NCBI RefSeq assembly: GCF_002440635.1
Contig: NZ_DJUW01000002.1
Span: 131,567 to 195,566 of the forward strand
Source of the DNA: Novosphingobium sp. UBA6272
GTDB lineage: Bacteria > Pseudomonadota > Alphaproteobacteria > Sphingomonadales > Sphingomonadaceae
Reading direction: 5' to 3'
DNA: 64,000 nt
Position numbers and translations under genes: made by a program. The notes under the pieces were generated by a model. That model was not told the DNA's origin. It was given only the letters and a program-made list of their open reading frames with translations, and ran no database searches. Below are positions 33,944 through 42,802 of the stretch, one piece after another (within the stretch, counting starts at the first letter, position 1; every line of letters begins with the position of its first letter).

Positions 33944-34924
33944 ATGACAGCCCAGCTTTCCATCATCCTGAATGGCGAATCGCACCGCGCCGCGCCTGGC
34001 TCGATCGCCGATCTGGTCCGCAGCCTCGAACTTGATCCCACCAAGGTCGCAGTCGAGCGCAATGGCGATATCGTCGCGCGCTCGACTCTGAACGCTGTGG
34101 CGTTGGCCGAGGGCGACGTGCTGGAGATCGTCCATTTCGTAGGCGGTGGTCAGGGGGATGATACCTGGACCGTCGCGGGCCGGACTTTCCGCTCGCGGCT
34201 GATCGTCGGAACCGGCAAATACAAGGACTTCGAGCAGAACGCGGCCGCGGTCGAAGCTTCGGGCGCTGAGATCGTCACGGTCGCGGTGCGCCGGGTCAAC
34301 GTCAGCGATCCCAAGGCCCCGATGCTGACCGATTTCATCGATCCCAGGAAGATCACCTACCTGCCCAACACCGCCGGCTGTTTCACCGCCGAGGATGCGA
34401 TCCGCACCTTGCGGTTGGCGCGCGAGGCGGGGGGCTGGGACCTGGTCAAGCTGGAAGTGCTGGGCGAGGCCCGCACGCTCTATCCCGATATGCGTGAGAC
34501 GCTGAAGGCCTGCGAAGTGCTTGCGAACGAGGGCTTCCTGCCGATGGTCTACTGCACCGACGATCCAATCGCGGCCAAGCAGCTCGAAAGTGCGGGGGCG
34601 GTGGCGGTGATGCCGCTGGGAGCGCCGATCGGCTCGGGGCTGGGAATACAGAACCGGGTGACGATCCGCCTGATCGTCGAGGGCGCAAGCGTGCCGGTGC
34701 TGGTCGATGCCGGGGTCGGCACGGCAAGCGATGCCGCCGTGGCGATGGAACTGGGCTGCGACGGGGTGCTGATGAACACCGCGATCGCCGAAGCAAAGGA
34801 TCCGCTGCGCATGGCCCGGGCGATGAAGCTGGCGGTCGAGGCTGGGCGCCACGCCTATCTGTCCGGACGGATGGCGACCCGCAAATATGCCGATCCGTCG
34901 AGCCCGCTGGCCGGGCTGATCTAA
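33944..34924 (+). CDS. thiSG: Fused sulfur carrier ThiS / thiazole synthase ThiG
   Basis: 326 aa in two parts. Residues 1-69 are a ThiS ubiquitin-like fold (LSIILNGESHRAAPGSIADLV) ending at the Gly-Gly of VHFVGGGQ. From about 74 it is ThiG (FRSRLIVGTGKYKDFEQN, the Lys in LVKLEVLGEA, PLGAPIGSG, VDAGVGTASDAAVAMELGCDG). Together they build the thiazole of thiamine. In separate ThiS the C-terminal Gly must be free to become a thiocarboxylate; here it is internal. It converges on the next gene with overlapping stops. Confidence 0.94.
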   Translation: MTAQLSIILNGESHRAAPGSIADLVRSLELDPTKVAVERNGDIVARSTLNAVALAEGDVLEIVHFVGGGQGDDTWTVAGRTFRSRLIVGTGKYKDFEQNAAAVEASGAEIVTVAVRRVNVSDPKAPMLTDFIDPRKITYLPNTAGCFTAEDAIRTLRLAREAGGWDLVKLEVLGEARTLYPDMRETLKACEVLANEGFLPMVYCTDDPIAAKQLESAGAVAVMPLGAPIGSGLGIQNRVTIRLIVEGASVPVLVDAGVGTASDAAVAMELGCDGVLMNTAIAEAKDPLRMARAMKLAVEAGRHAYLSGRMATRKYADPSSPLAGLI

Positions 34925-35523
34925 CCGGCTTTGCGCAGCCGGATCATCACGAAACGCGATTCGCCGCCTTCATAGCCGCGCCCTTCGCCGGTCTCGGTCT
35001 CGATCCGGTCCCAATCGCCGGCTGCGGTGTACCAGGCCCGAATCTGGTCTTCGCTGGGATAATTGTAATAGCGTCCCAGCCGGTCGCGACCCTCGCTCCC
35101 ACCGCTCTTGTAAGTTGCGGCATGCCAGCCGCCGGGTTTCAACGCCCGCCAGATTCGCACCAGCACATCGGGCAGCCCCGCGCGCGGGACATGCAGCAGC
35201 GAATAGGCCGCGATCACTCCGTCGTAGCGCTCTGCGGCATCGAGTTCGCCGAACCGCATTACCCGCACGGCCCGACCCAGCCGCGCCTCGGCCTGGGCGG
35301 CCATTTCGGGCACGCCATCGGTCGGCTCGACCTGAAAGCCCAACGCTTCCATATGCGCCGCATCGCGCCCCGATCCGCAGCCCAGCTCGAGAATCGAGGC
35401 GCCCGCAGGCAGCTTCTCCAGAAAGGGATCAAGGTGGCGTCCGATTCCGCCTGGGCCGCTTGCGGCATAGTCCGGCGCTTCGCGGGCGTAGAATTCCAGC
35501 GTGGCGGGATCGAAGCTGGTCAT
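34921..35523 (-). CDS. Class I SAM-dependent methyltransferase
   Basis: 200 aa. Motif I is ILELGCGSGRD (residues about 40-50), followed by VEPTDGVPEMA and a post-I DGVIAAYSLLHVP region of the Methyltransf_11/25 fold. The C-terminus has an acidic GEGRGYEGGESRF stretch. The substrate is unknown. The last four bases of the thiSG and methyltransferase genes overlap, so the transcripts converge. Confidence 0.85.
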   Translation of the reverse strand: MTSFDPATLEFYAREAPDYAASGPGGIGRHLDPFLEKLPAGASILELGCGSGRDAAHMEALGFQVEPTDGVPEMAAQAEARLGRAVRVMRFGELDAAERYDGVIAAYSLLHVPRAGLPDVLVRIWRALKPGGWHAATYKSGGSEGRDRLGRYYNYPSEDQIRAWYTAAGDWDRIETETGEGRGYEGGESRFVMIRLRKAG

Positions 35524-35651
35524 GGCGAATTCCGGCAGGGCGTTTGGGTAGCAACCCCTAGTGTCACGGAAAGCGTCTGGAAGCCATCGTGGTTAACGGG
35601 ATGATAACCAAGTTCTGGTGATCTCGGTGCCGAACCAAACGGGGCAAGATC

Positions 35652-36179
35652 ATGGCCAATACCGGTACCGCATCGCTGACCATCGCCGAACTGCGCGAAT
35701 TCGCCGGCTTCACCGCCTGCGAGCAGCGCTATATCAAACGCAGCCTCGATGTCGGGCTGGGGCGCCAGGATGCTTTCAAACTGTGGGCCCGCGATGCCGC
35801 GGAAACGACTTCGATCCGCAGCCAGTACGTGGTCTATCAGGAACTCAAGGGCCTGCGCGGCAAGGTCCCCGCTGAAACCGGGTTTGAAGCGCTGGAACAG
35901 TTCATGGGCAAGCTGATCCGGATCGCCGCTTTCGATCTGGCCCAGGAGCGGCTGACCTGCTTCTCAGCGTTCCGCTTTCTTTATGAGCGACTGCTTGGTC
36001 CGGAAGCCCGTCCGTTCTTGCCCAGCGCCTTTTGCGCGGCCAGCGCGCTGCCGCAAATCCGCCCCGAGCGGCGCAAGCATTTGCTGCAATCGATCAGCGA
36101 AGCAGCCGCAACCGCCCCGGGTTGGTCGGCGCGCGCACCTTCATTCTTCCCGGAATGGATCGAAAAAGAGGCGGCTTGA
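35652..36179 (+). CDS. Hypothetical protein
   Basis: 175 aa, soluble. The start has GGGGCAAG upstream of ATG 35652. It is mainly helical (ELREFAGFTACEQRYIKRSLDVGLGRQDAF, FEALEQFMGKLIRIAAFDLAQERLTCFSAFRFLYERL); I recognise no domain. Two cysteines are spread through it. It is a solo gene with its own upstream gap. Confidence 0.6.
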   Translation: MANTGTASLTIAELREFAGFTACEQRYIKRSLDVGLGRQDAFKLWARDAAETTSIRSQYVVYQELKGLRGKVPAETGFEALEQFMGKLIRIAAFDLAQERLTCFSAFRFLYERLLGPEARPFLPSAFCAASALPQIRPERRKHLLQSISEAAATAPGWSARAPSFFPEWIEKEAA

Positions 36180-36291
36180 GCGCTTGAACGGGCATTCAGG
36201 CAATTTTCAGAATCGACAAGTACGGATTTAGCGGGCAAACCCCGCCTCGCTCGCCACCGGCGGGCAAGGGTTAACACAAGGGGATTCCCAC

Positions 36292-36489
36292 ATGAAGAAG
36301 ATTGCTCTGTTCGCCGCCGTTGCGGCTGGCTCGCTCGCCCTCGCTGCTTGCGGTGGCGAAAAGAAGGAAGAAGCTGCTGCCACCACCGAAGAAACCGCTG
36401 CCGCAACCGACGCTTCGGCTGCTGCTTCGGAAGGCGCTGAAGCCGCTTCGACCGACGCTGCTGCTGCTTCGAGCGAAGAAGCCAAGTAA
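36292..36489 (+). CDS. Ala/Glu/Ser-rich small lipoprotein
   Basis: 65 aa. The lipobox LAAC at 17-20 follows a hydrophobic stretch, so the mature protein should be anchored by a lipidated Cys20. The mature part is almost entirely Ala, Glu, Ser and Thr in irregular EE-AA repeats, probably disordered. An ACAAGGGG site precedes the ATG and a strong terminator follows, which suggests high expression. I cannot assign a function. Confidence 0.7.
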   Translation: MKKIALFAAVAAGSLALAACGGEKKEEAAATTEETAAATDASAAASEGAEAASTDAAAASSEEAK

Positions 36490-36511
36490 GCGCTAACGCG
36501 TTTGCGAATAA

Positions 36512-36555
36512 GGGCTGGGCCGGCGGGTGTGGACCACTGCCGGCCCGGCCCTTTT
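36512..36555 (+). terminator. Rho-independent terminator of the small lipoprotein gene
   Basis: GGGCTGGGCCGGC (36512-36524) pairs with GCCGGCCCGGCCC (36539-36551), with one G-T pair and a 14-base loop. TTTT follows. Confidence 0.9.
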
Positions 36556-36658
36556 CATGTCCGGGGCAGATTCGCGTCGATTGCCGCGCGAATCGTAACC
36601 CCAAATCAACCATTGCCCGCATATCCCCTGTCCTGGCAAAGTTGCCGGGGGAGCCCTT

Positions 36659-38179
36659 GTGTCCACCATTGTCCTCGATGGAGTGAACGAAGAGGCCTTT
36701 CGCCGCTCGATCGAGAGCCGGCTGAGGCAAGGGCTTGATCGCGACGCGGTCGAGCGTCTGCGCGCACTGCTGGCACCCTTTGCCGGCCCGGATAAGATCC
36801 TCCCCGAACGGTTCCTGACTGTCCATTCCGCCGAACTGATCCTCAACGGCTGGGACCGCCTGGCCGAGGCTGTGGCCCGGCATGATCGTGAGGGCTGGCC
36901 GATCACCGCGCTTTCGATCGCCTTCGGCTGGCCGGGCGAGGAAGTGCCGGTTCCCGATGCCGACGGGCGGCTCAGCCCGCTGATCGAAACCGCGTTCTTC
37001 ACCGACGAAGCCTATCCCTTTTCGCGCAGCGCGCGTGAGGATCTGCTCGAAGGCTATTCCTACCACGGCTGCACATGGTCGGACGAGAGCGTCGCGACCG
37101 AGACCTGCCTGCGGCTGGACGGGATCGACGATCTGCATGGCGCACTGGCCTTGCTTGAAGCTCGCCTGCTTGCCAGCGAAGAGCCCGACGAGGAAGAAAT
37201 CCGCGCCGGTTCGCTGGGCGCCTGCCTGCTTTCGGCACTGTTGTTCCAGGCCGTGGCGGCGCAGATCGAACGGGCCGGACTGCCTCGGCCGCTTTGCGTG
37301 CTGTCCGGCAGCAACGGGGTCTATCCCTATTTCGACGCGCCCGTTGCCGGCATGCCGGCCGAACTGCTCGGTGCCGATGAAGAGGACGAGCCCGCGCTAA
37401 GCCAGGTTCCCGGGCCGCGCTACAGCAGCCTGCTGGTCACCGGCATTCCGCGCGCGCGCAAACGCGCCGTTCTGGTGCTCGAGGAGAGCGACGAGGACAA
37501 GGCGCTGCGCACCGCTGACCTGCGCAACCTGGCGCACCGCGAAGAGGGTGCCCCGGCTGCGCCGATCGCTCCGCTATCCGCAGCCGAACCGCAGACACCC
37601 GGCGAAGGCGGGATCATCCCGCGCGCCGATGGTCCGCTGCTGGCGAAGAAGGAACCGCACAAGGCCTGGGACTTCCGCGACATGCTGTCGCCCCGCGATG
37701 CGCCTGCGGATCAGCCGTCCCTGCCGCCCGAGGATCTGGGCGATGCGCATGCTGCGGTACCGGAATTGCCGCAAGGGCTGGCAGAACCGTTGCCCACCGA
37801 GCCGGACATGCCGCCGCAGTCCTTGCCCGAAAGGATGGCATCACTGTCCGGGGCTTCGTTCCCGCGCATCCCGCGCCTGCCTCGCACCCCGCCGCCCGAA
37901 CCCGGATTTTCGCTGCTGGATGAAACGGTGGCGGAGCGCCTTGAGAAGCTGGTCGCGCCTGAGCCTGCACCGGAAGCGCCCGCTGAAACGCCGCGCGAGG
38001 CTGCGACAGAACCGGCACCGGCCGGCTTCGCGGCGCCCATCGACACCCCGGCCTGGCCACTCGGCATCGGTTGGCTCGAAGACATCGCGGCGGATCCCGG
38101 GCAGCTCGACACGACCCCGGTCGAAGAAGAACCAAAGGGTCTGCTCGCCAGATTGCGCCGCTGGATCAGCCGGCGATAA
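36659..38179 (+). CDS. Hypothetical protein with Pro/Glu-rich C-terminal half
   Basis: 506 aa starting at GTG 36659, just after AGTTGCCGGGGGAGCC. Residues 1-270 are folded-looking (LPERFLTVHSAELILNGWDRLAEAVARHDREGWPITALSIAFGWPG). From about 300 to 470 it is low-complexity in Pro, Ala, Glu and Leu, and the end is basic (LLARLRRWISRR), possibly a membrane- or nucleic-acid-contacting tail. No known domain is recognised. It is a lone plus-strand gene. Confidence 0.65.
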   Translation: MSTIVLDGVNEEAFRRSIESRLRQGLDRDAVERLRALLAPFAGPDKILPERFLTVHSAELILNGWDRLAEAVARHDREGWPITALSIAFGWPGEEVPVPDADGRLSPLIETAFFTDEAYPFSRSAREDLLEGYSYHGCTWSDESVATETCLRLDGIDDLHGALALLEARLLASEEPDEEEIRAGSLGACLLSALLFQAVAAQIERAGLPRPLCVLSGSNGVYPYFDAPVAGMPAELLGADEEDEPALSQVPGPRYSSLLVTGIPRARKRAVLVLEESDEDKALRTADLRNLAHREEGAPAAPIAPLSAAEPQTPGEGGIIPRADGPLLAKKEPHKAWDFRDMLSPRDAPADQPSLPPEDLGDAHAAVPELPQGLAEPLPTEPDMPPQSLPERMASLSGASFPRIPRLPRTPPPEPGFSLLDETVAERLEKLVAPEPAPEAPAETPREAATEPAPAGFAAPIDTPAWPLGIGWLEDIAADPGQLDTTPVEEEPKGLLARLRRWISRR

Positions 38180-38186
38180 GAACTGA

Positions 38187-38204
38187 GGCCATCACGTGAT
38201 GGCC
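38187..38204. repeat. 18-bp palindrome between converging genes
   Basis: GGCCATCACGTGATGGCC is a perfect palindrome overlapping the stop of the minus-strand gene. It may be a transcript end hairpin, though no T-run follows; a binding site is also possible. It is not a parS match. Confidence 0.5.
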
Positions 38205-38752
38205 GACCAGATCCCCTGAACCTTCTTGACGACGCTGGCGAAGAGATAGGCGACAACGGTCAGGCCCAGCGCGAGGTGCCCGCGCAGCTTGATCCACCGG
38301 GCATGGTAGATCGCGCCCTTCGCCAAAGCTTCGAAGTATTCCTCACGCATGTCGGCAATCGGCTGCGACAGGACGTTTTCGAAGGCTTTTTTCGAGAACG
38401 CGAACCGCAGGATCAATACAGCCAGCGTGCCGGGCGCCGGTTTGATGATCTGGCGACCCGAGAAGAACGAGGCGAACGAGAGGAGGGCCCCAAATGCCTT
38501 GTGGTCAATGTAATCCAGCATTGAGATGGCAAGATCTCCCAACGAACTGGCAGACATGAGCTTCCTGGCTGCGCGCAGTTCAGCTTCGCGGACCAGTATC
38601 TGCAGTTCGTTGATCCGTTCAATCTCAGCGATTTGACGTATTTGCCTAGGGTCCGCAGCTTCGATTTGAATCTCGAAACTAATCGCCCGCTGCCACTCCT
38701 CCGACGGATCAAGCATCTCCAACGGCGGACTCTTGTCGAGTTCTTCAGGCAT
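38192..38752 (-). CDS. Hypothetical membrane-associated protein in PadR operon
   Basis: 186 aa. A helical N-terminal half (PRQIRQIAEIERINELQILVREAELRAARKLM) suggests coiled coil. Hydrophobic segments follow near 110 (PGTLAVLILRFAF) and 165 (LALGLTVVAYLFASVV). Base composition is less GC-rich than neighbours. It overlaps the PadR gene by eight bases and is surely co-transcribed; PadR genes are often followed by the membrane protein they control. No family is recognised. Confidence 0.6.
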   Translation of the reverse strand: MPEELDKSPPLEMLDPSEEWQRAISFEIQIEAADPRQIRQIAEIERINELQILVREAELRAARKLMSASSLGDLAISMLDYIDHKAFGALLSFASFFSGRQIIKPAPGTLAVLILRFAFSKKAFENVLSQPIADMREEYFEALAKGAIYHARWIKLRGHLALGLTVVAYLFASVVKKVQGIWSAIT

Positions 38753-39056
38753 AGGAAGCCGCCCCCCAATTCATCTGGCCGCCGCTGGCGGCAAACTCCC
38801 AGGCGTTGAGCGCGCGCTGGCCCGCCCCGGTAATCTGGTACAGCCGCCGCGGCATGCCCGGATCGCGCGGGTCCTTTTCAGAGCGGGACTTGATCAGCCC
38901 CTTTTCTTCCATCCGATTCAGCGTGACGTAGATCGTGCCACGTTTCAGGCGACCGGCACTTTCCTTAATCATCTCAAGGCCATACATCTCACTTTTGGCC
39001 AGCAAAAGCTTCAGGACGATGGATTCGATTCCGGTCGGGAATGGCGATTTGCTCAC
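38745..39056 (-). CDS. PadR-family transcriptional regulator
   Basis: 103 aa, one winged-helix domain: PTGIESIVLKLLLAKSEMYGLEMIKES, RLKRGTIYVTLNRMEEKGLIKSR and the wing RRLYQITGAGQRAL. PadR proteins repress stress or drug-response genes through an effector pocket. A 27-bp perfect inverted repeat ends 32 bases upstream of the start, and autoregulation is inferred. It is co-transcribed with the unknown membrane protein 38192-38752. Confidence 0.9.
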   Translation of the reverse strand: MSKSPFPTGIESIVLKLLLAKSEMYGLEMIKESAGRLKRGTIYVTLNRMEEKGLIKSRSEKDPRDPGMPRRLYQITGAGQRALNAWEFAASGGQMNWGAASYA

Positions 39057-39087
39057 GGGCGAATGTCCTAGAAGTGAAATCCAGGAA

Positions 39088-39114
39088 ATGAGTCTTACAA
39101 CGTGTAAGACTCAT
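39088..39114. promoter_or_regulatory. 27-bp perfect inverted repeat, likely PadR operator
   Basis: Arms ATGAGTCTTACA (39088-39099) and TGTAAGACTCAT (39103-39114) with a 3-base spacer. It lies between the acyl-CoA ligase stop and the PadR start, 32 bases from the latter. TACA...TGTA cores are typical of PadR targets; binding is inferred. Confidence 0.75.
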
Positions 39115-39154
39115 CGTCAAGCGGGTGGCGGATTGTGGTAGCCGCCCGCCTCGC

Positions 39155-40969
39155 TCATCCCTTGTAAAGCGCGTCGAGCCGCTCGCCATAGCGTGCTTTC
39201 AGCTTGTGGCGCCGGATCGACTGTTTGGGGGTAAGTTCCTCGTTGTCGATCGTGAAGGGTTCATCCGCGAAGGTGAACTGGCGGACCTTCTCGATCACCG
39301 AGAGGTCCTGGTTGACCCGGTCAAGTGCGGCGCGCACCGCCGAGCGGAAGGCGGGAAGGGCCTGCAAGGCCTTCATGTTGAACTTTTCGCCATTGGCCTG
39401 GGCCCATTCAATCGCCCATTCGGGATCGGGCACGACCAGCCCGACCACATAGGGGCGGCGATCGCCGACCACCATCGCCTGGGCGATCTCGGGCTGCAAG
39501 GTAAGCAGGCCTTCGACCCGCGCGGGCGAAATGTTGTCGCCCTTGTCGTTGACGATCATGTCCTTCTTGCGGTCGGTGATCATCAACCGCCCGGCCTCGT
39601 CGAGATGGCCGATATCGCCGGTATGCAGCCACCCGTTCTGCAGCGCCTTGTCGGTTTCGGCCTGATTGCGCCAGTAGCCGTGCATCACCAGTTCGCCGCG
39701 CACGAGGATTTCGCCATCCTCGGCGATCTTCAGCTCGACCCCGTGAAGCGGCGGGCCGACGGTGTCCATCTTGAGGCCTGCCCGGGGCCGGTTGCATGAA
39801 ATCACCGGGCCAGCCTCGGTCTGGCCATAGCCCTGCAGCATGGTCAGCCCCATCGATTCGAAAAAAACGCCCACTTCGGGGCTGAGCGGTGCGCCGCCCG
39901 AAACCATCGCCTTCATCCGCCCGCCAAAGCGGGCGCGGATCTTGGGGCGCAGGGTCTTCTCCAGGATTATGTCCATCGGCTTGTCGCGCCAGCGGCCGCG
40001 GCCGGCGGCCTTCTTCGCGCCGATCCCCATCGCCCGGTCCATCAGGTAGTTGGCGACCTTGCCCTGCTTTTCGACCTGCTTCATGATCCGCGCGCGCAGC
40101 ACTTCGAACAGCCGCGGGACCACCACCATCACCGTCGGGCGGGTCTCCTCGATATTGCTGGCTAACTTCTCGAGCCCCTCGGCGTAATAGATCTGTGCGC
40201 CGACCGAGACCGGCAGCATCTGCCCGCCGGTGTGCTCATAGGCGTGGCTCAGTGGCAGGAACGAGAGGAAGGCGTCGTCATCGTCGAGCCCGAAATCCTC
40301 GTTCAACACCCGCGCCGCGCCATCGGCGTTCATCAGGATCGCGCCATGATGCTGCATCACCCCGCGCGGCGCCCCGCCGGTGCCGCTGGTGTAAATCAGG
40401 CAAGCGGTATCCTGCCGCCCGATCTTCGCGATCCGGGCATTGACTGCCGCCCGCGCCGGCGCACCGTCGCCGACGATCAGCTTCTGCCAGTCATGATATT
40501 CGAAGTTGCTCGCCTGGGCGATCTTGAGCGGCTCGATCCCGATCACATGCTTGGCATGGCCGGTGCGGAGCAGCGCTCCGATCAGCGGTTTGGACAGCTT
40601 GTCATTGGCGACGATTACCGCGCTCGCGCCCGAATCCTCCAGGATGTGCTGGTGATCGCGTTCGGTATTGGTGACATAGGCCGGAACGGTGATGCAGCCC
40701 GCCGCCATGATTGCGAAATCGGCGATGCACCATTCGGGGCGGTTTTCGGACACCAGCATTACCCGGTCACCGTCTTTCAGCCCCATCGCGCGGAGCGATT
40801 CGGCCAGGCAGCAGACCTGCCGCGCCGCCTCGGCCCAGCTGATCGCTTGCCACTTGCCGCCATGCTTGGCCCACAGGAACGGTGCCTCGCCCTTGGCGTC
40901 GGCCCGTTTGAGCAACAGTTCGACCAGATTGCCGGTCTCCGGCAGGTCCGATATATCAACCACGCGCAC
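39155..40969 (-). CDS. AMP-binding long-chain fatty acid-CoA ligase
   Basis: 604 aa. The ATP-binding loop is LIYTSGTGGAPRGVMQHHG, followed by GYGQTEAGPVISCN and the hinge-region TGDIGHLDEAGRLMITDRKKD. Such FAA1-like ligases activate long-chain fatty acids for degradation or lipid synthesis; chain-length preference cannot be judged. No signal peptide is seen. It starts 104 bases from the ggt stop on the same strand and is not tightly linked to it. Confidence 0.9.
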   Translation of the reverse strand: MRVVDISDLPETGNLVELLLKRADAKGEAPFLWAKHGGKWQAISWAEAARQVCCLAESLRAMGLKDGDRVMLVSENRPEWCIADFAIMAAGCITVPAYVTNTERDHQHILEDSGASAVIVANDKLSKPLIGALLRTGHAKHVIGIEPLKIAQASNFEYHDWQKLIVGDGAPARAAVNARIAKIGRQDTACLIYTSGTGGAPRGVMQHHGAILMNADGAARVLNEDFGLDDDDAFLSFLPLSHAYEHTGGQMLPVSVGAQIYYAEGLEKLASNIEETRPTVMVVVPRLFEVLRARIMKQVEKQGKVANYLMDRAMGIGAKKAAGRGRWRDKPMDIILEKTLRPKIRARFGGRMKAMVSGGAPLSPEVGVFFESMGLTMLQGYGQTEAGPVISCNRPRAGLKMDTVGPPLHGVELKIAEDGEILVRGELVMHGYWRNQAETDKALQNGWLHTGDIGHLDEAGRLMITDRKKDMIVNDKGDNISPARVEGLLTLQPEIAQAMVVGDRRPYVVGLVVPDPEWAIEWAQANGEKFNMKALQALPAFRSAVRAALDRVNQDLSVIEKVRQFTFADEPFTIDNEELTPKQSIRRHKLKARYGERLDALYKG

Positions 40970-41073
40970 CGCCCCTTTCGCAGTACATCCTTGTCCCGTC
41001 AGTTTCGATAGGCGGGCTTTGTCCTAGCGGCAAGATGTCCGCGGCTTAGTCACCCATGCCTATTCGGTACGGC

Positions 41074-42792
41074 CTATTCCGAAACCGCCTTGCCCTCGCT
41101 GCGCGGATCGGCACCGCCCCAGGCCTGGCTGCCGCGCAGTTCGATCGCATTGGCTTTTAGCGGCAGCGCGCGCGGCTGCACTTCGGCGTGGCCCAGCGCC
41201 TTCAGCGCCGGGATCATCGCCTCGAGCGAGGAGCCCTGCTCGACAAAGACGATTTCGGTGCCCGGCGCGAAGATCACTGGCAGGGCCAGCGCATCCTGCA
41301 CCGACAGGTCCCAGTCGATCACCCCGATCACCCCGCGGATCACCTGGGCCGGGATCGTTACTCCGCCGGCCGCGCCGATCACCAGCTTGAGCCGCCCATC
41401 GGGTCCGAACACCAGCGTCGGGGTCATCGAGCTGCGCGGGCGTTTGCCCCCTTCGACCCGGTTGGCGACCTGGCGGCCGTCCAGCTCGGGGTTCATGTCG
41501 AAATCGGTCAGCTCGTTGTTGAGATAATAGCCCCCGGCGATGATCCCCGAACCGAATGGGCTTTCGATCGTCGAGGTATAGGACACCGCATTGCCGGCCC
41601 GGTCGACCACCGAAAAGTGCGAGGTGCCGTATTCGGCCAGCTGCTCGGAGGTGGCGAAGGACAGCGTCTCCCCGCCCGGCGGCGTTCCGGCCACGGCCTT
41701 GGTGATCGACTTGCCCGGATCGATCAGCGCCGAACGCGCGGCAAGGTACTTGCGGTCGATCATCCCCGCGACCGGGACCGGCACGAAATCGGCATCGGCG
41801 GCATAGCGGGCACGGTCGGCATAGGCGAGCCGCTGGCTCTCTGCGATCAGGTGCCAGGCGACCGGATTGTCCTTGCCCAGCGCTTTCAGGTCGAACCGTT
41901 CAAGCTGGATCAGCGTGGCGATCAGCGTGGTCGCGCCCGAACTTGGCGGACCCATCGAGCAGACCCGGTAACCGCGATAGGTCCCGCAGACCGGGGCCCG
42001 GTCCTTGGCGGCATAGGCGGCCAGATCGGCCTCGGTCATCGGCGCCGGATTGACCGGGGCCAGGGTGACCTTGCCGACGATATCGCGGGCATTGGCGCCC
42101 GAATAGAACGCCTTGGCGCCTTGCGTCGCGAAGGATTCAAGCGAAGCGGCCAGGGCCGGATTCCTGACCAGGGTACCGACTGGGAGCGGCTGGCCATCGG
42201 CCCCGAAGAACATCGCCCGCCCCTCGGCAGTGAAGCCGGCGGTGCGAGCATTGCTCTTGAGCATGCCGTAAAGCCGCGGCGTGATCACGAAGCCGTCGCG
42301 GGCCAGCTTGATCGCCGGGGCGAACAGTGCGGCCCAGGGCAGGCGCCCATGCGCCGAATGGGCTCGTGCGGCGAGCGCGATATTGCCGGGCACGCCGACA
42401 CTGGTCCCACCGGGCACGGCTTCCTGAAATTTCAGCAGCTTGCCGTCCTTGTAGAACCAGTGCGGATGAGCCGCCGCCGGGGCCTTCTCGCGCCCGTCAA
42501 TCGTTTCGACCGTCCCGCGGGCATTGGTGGTGACGTAAAGCCCGCCGCCGCCGATCCCGCTGCTTTGCGGCTCCACCACGGTCAGCGCGATCATCGTCGC
42601 GATTGCCGCATCGGTGGCGCTGCCGCCCTGGCGCAGCATCTCGGCCCCGGCCTCCGCCGCGCGCGGATCGGCGGCGCTGACCATGCCCTTTTCATAAAGC
42701 GAAGCGGCCGGCGGCCTGGTGGATGACGGGGCAGTGGCGCAGCTGGACAGGGCCAGCGCGGCTGCGATCGGGAACAGGGTGCGCAGGTTCAT
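41074..42792 (-). CDS. ggt: Gamma-glutamyltransferase (lipoprotein)
   Basis: 572 aa from ATG 42792. A lipoprotein signal with lipobox SSCA puts Cys18 as the anchor. GGSATDAAIATMIALTVVEPQSSGIGGGG is the N-terminal GGT signature. The self-cleavage nucleophile is Thr in EYGTSHFSVVD near 390, followed by SYTSTIESPFGSG and RSSMTPTLVF. It cleaves glutathione or gamma-glutamyl peptides in the periplasm. A shorter fraction of the pre-start frame (12 codons) was removed. Confidence 0.93.
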   Translation of the reverse strand: MNLRTLFPIAAALALSSCATAPSSTRPPAASLYEKGMVSAADPRAAEAGAEMLRQGGSATDAAIATMIALTVVEPQSSGIGGGGLYVTTNARGTVETIDGREKAPAAAHPHWFYKDGKLLKFQEAVPGGTSVGVPGNIALAARAHSAHGRLPWAALFAPAIKLARDGFVITPRLYGMLKSNARTAGFTAEGRAMFFGADGQPLPVGTLVRNPALAASLESFATQGAKAFYSGANARDIVGKVTLAPVNPAPMTEADLAAYAAKDRAPVCGTYRGYRVCSMGPPSSGATTLIATLIQLERFDLKALGKDNPVAWHLIAESQRLAYADRARYAADADFVPVPVAGMIDRKYLAARSALIDPGKSITKAVAGTPPGGETLSFATSEQLAEYGTSHFSVVDRAGNAVSYTSTIESPFGSGIIAGGYYLNNELTDFDMNPELDGRQVANRVEGGKRPRSSMTPTLVFGPDGRLKLVIGAAGGVTIPAQVIRGVIGVIDWDLSVQDALALPVIFAPGTEIVFVEQGSSLEAMIPALKALGHAEVQPRALPLKANAIELRGSQAWGGADPRSEGKAVSE

Positions 42793-42802
42793 CCGCGCAG
42801 TG

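Noticed and set aside
38187..38204. CACGTG-centred palindrome considered as a fourth parS
   Set aside because: GGCCATCACGTGATGGCC lacks the TTTC/GAAA or TTCC/GGAA flanks of parS, so it is not a match.
41188..42726. 512-aa open frame on the plus strand opposite gamma-glutamyltransferase
   Set aside because: Composition and lack of motifs show it is a shadow of ggt.
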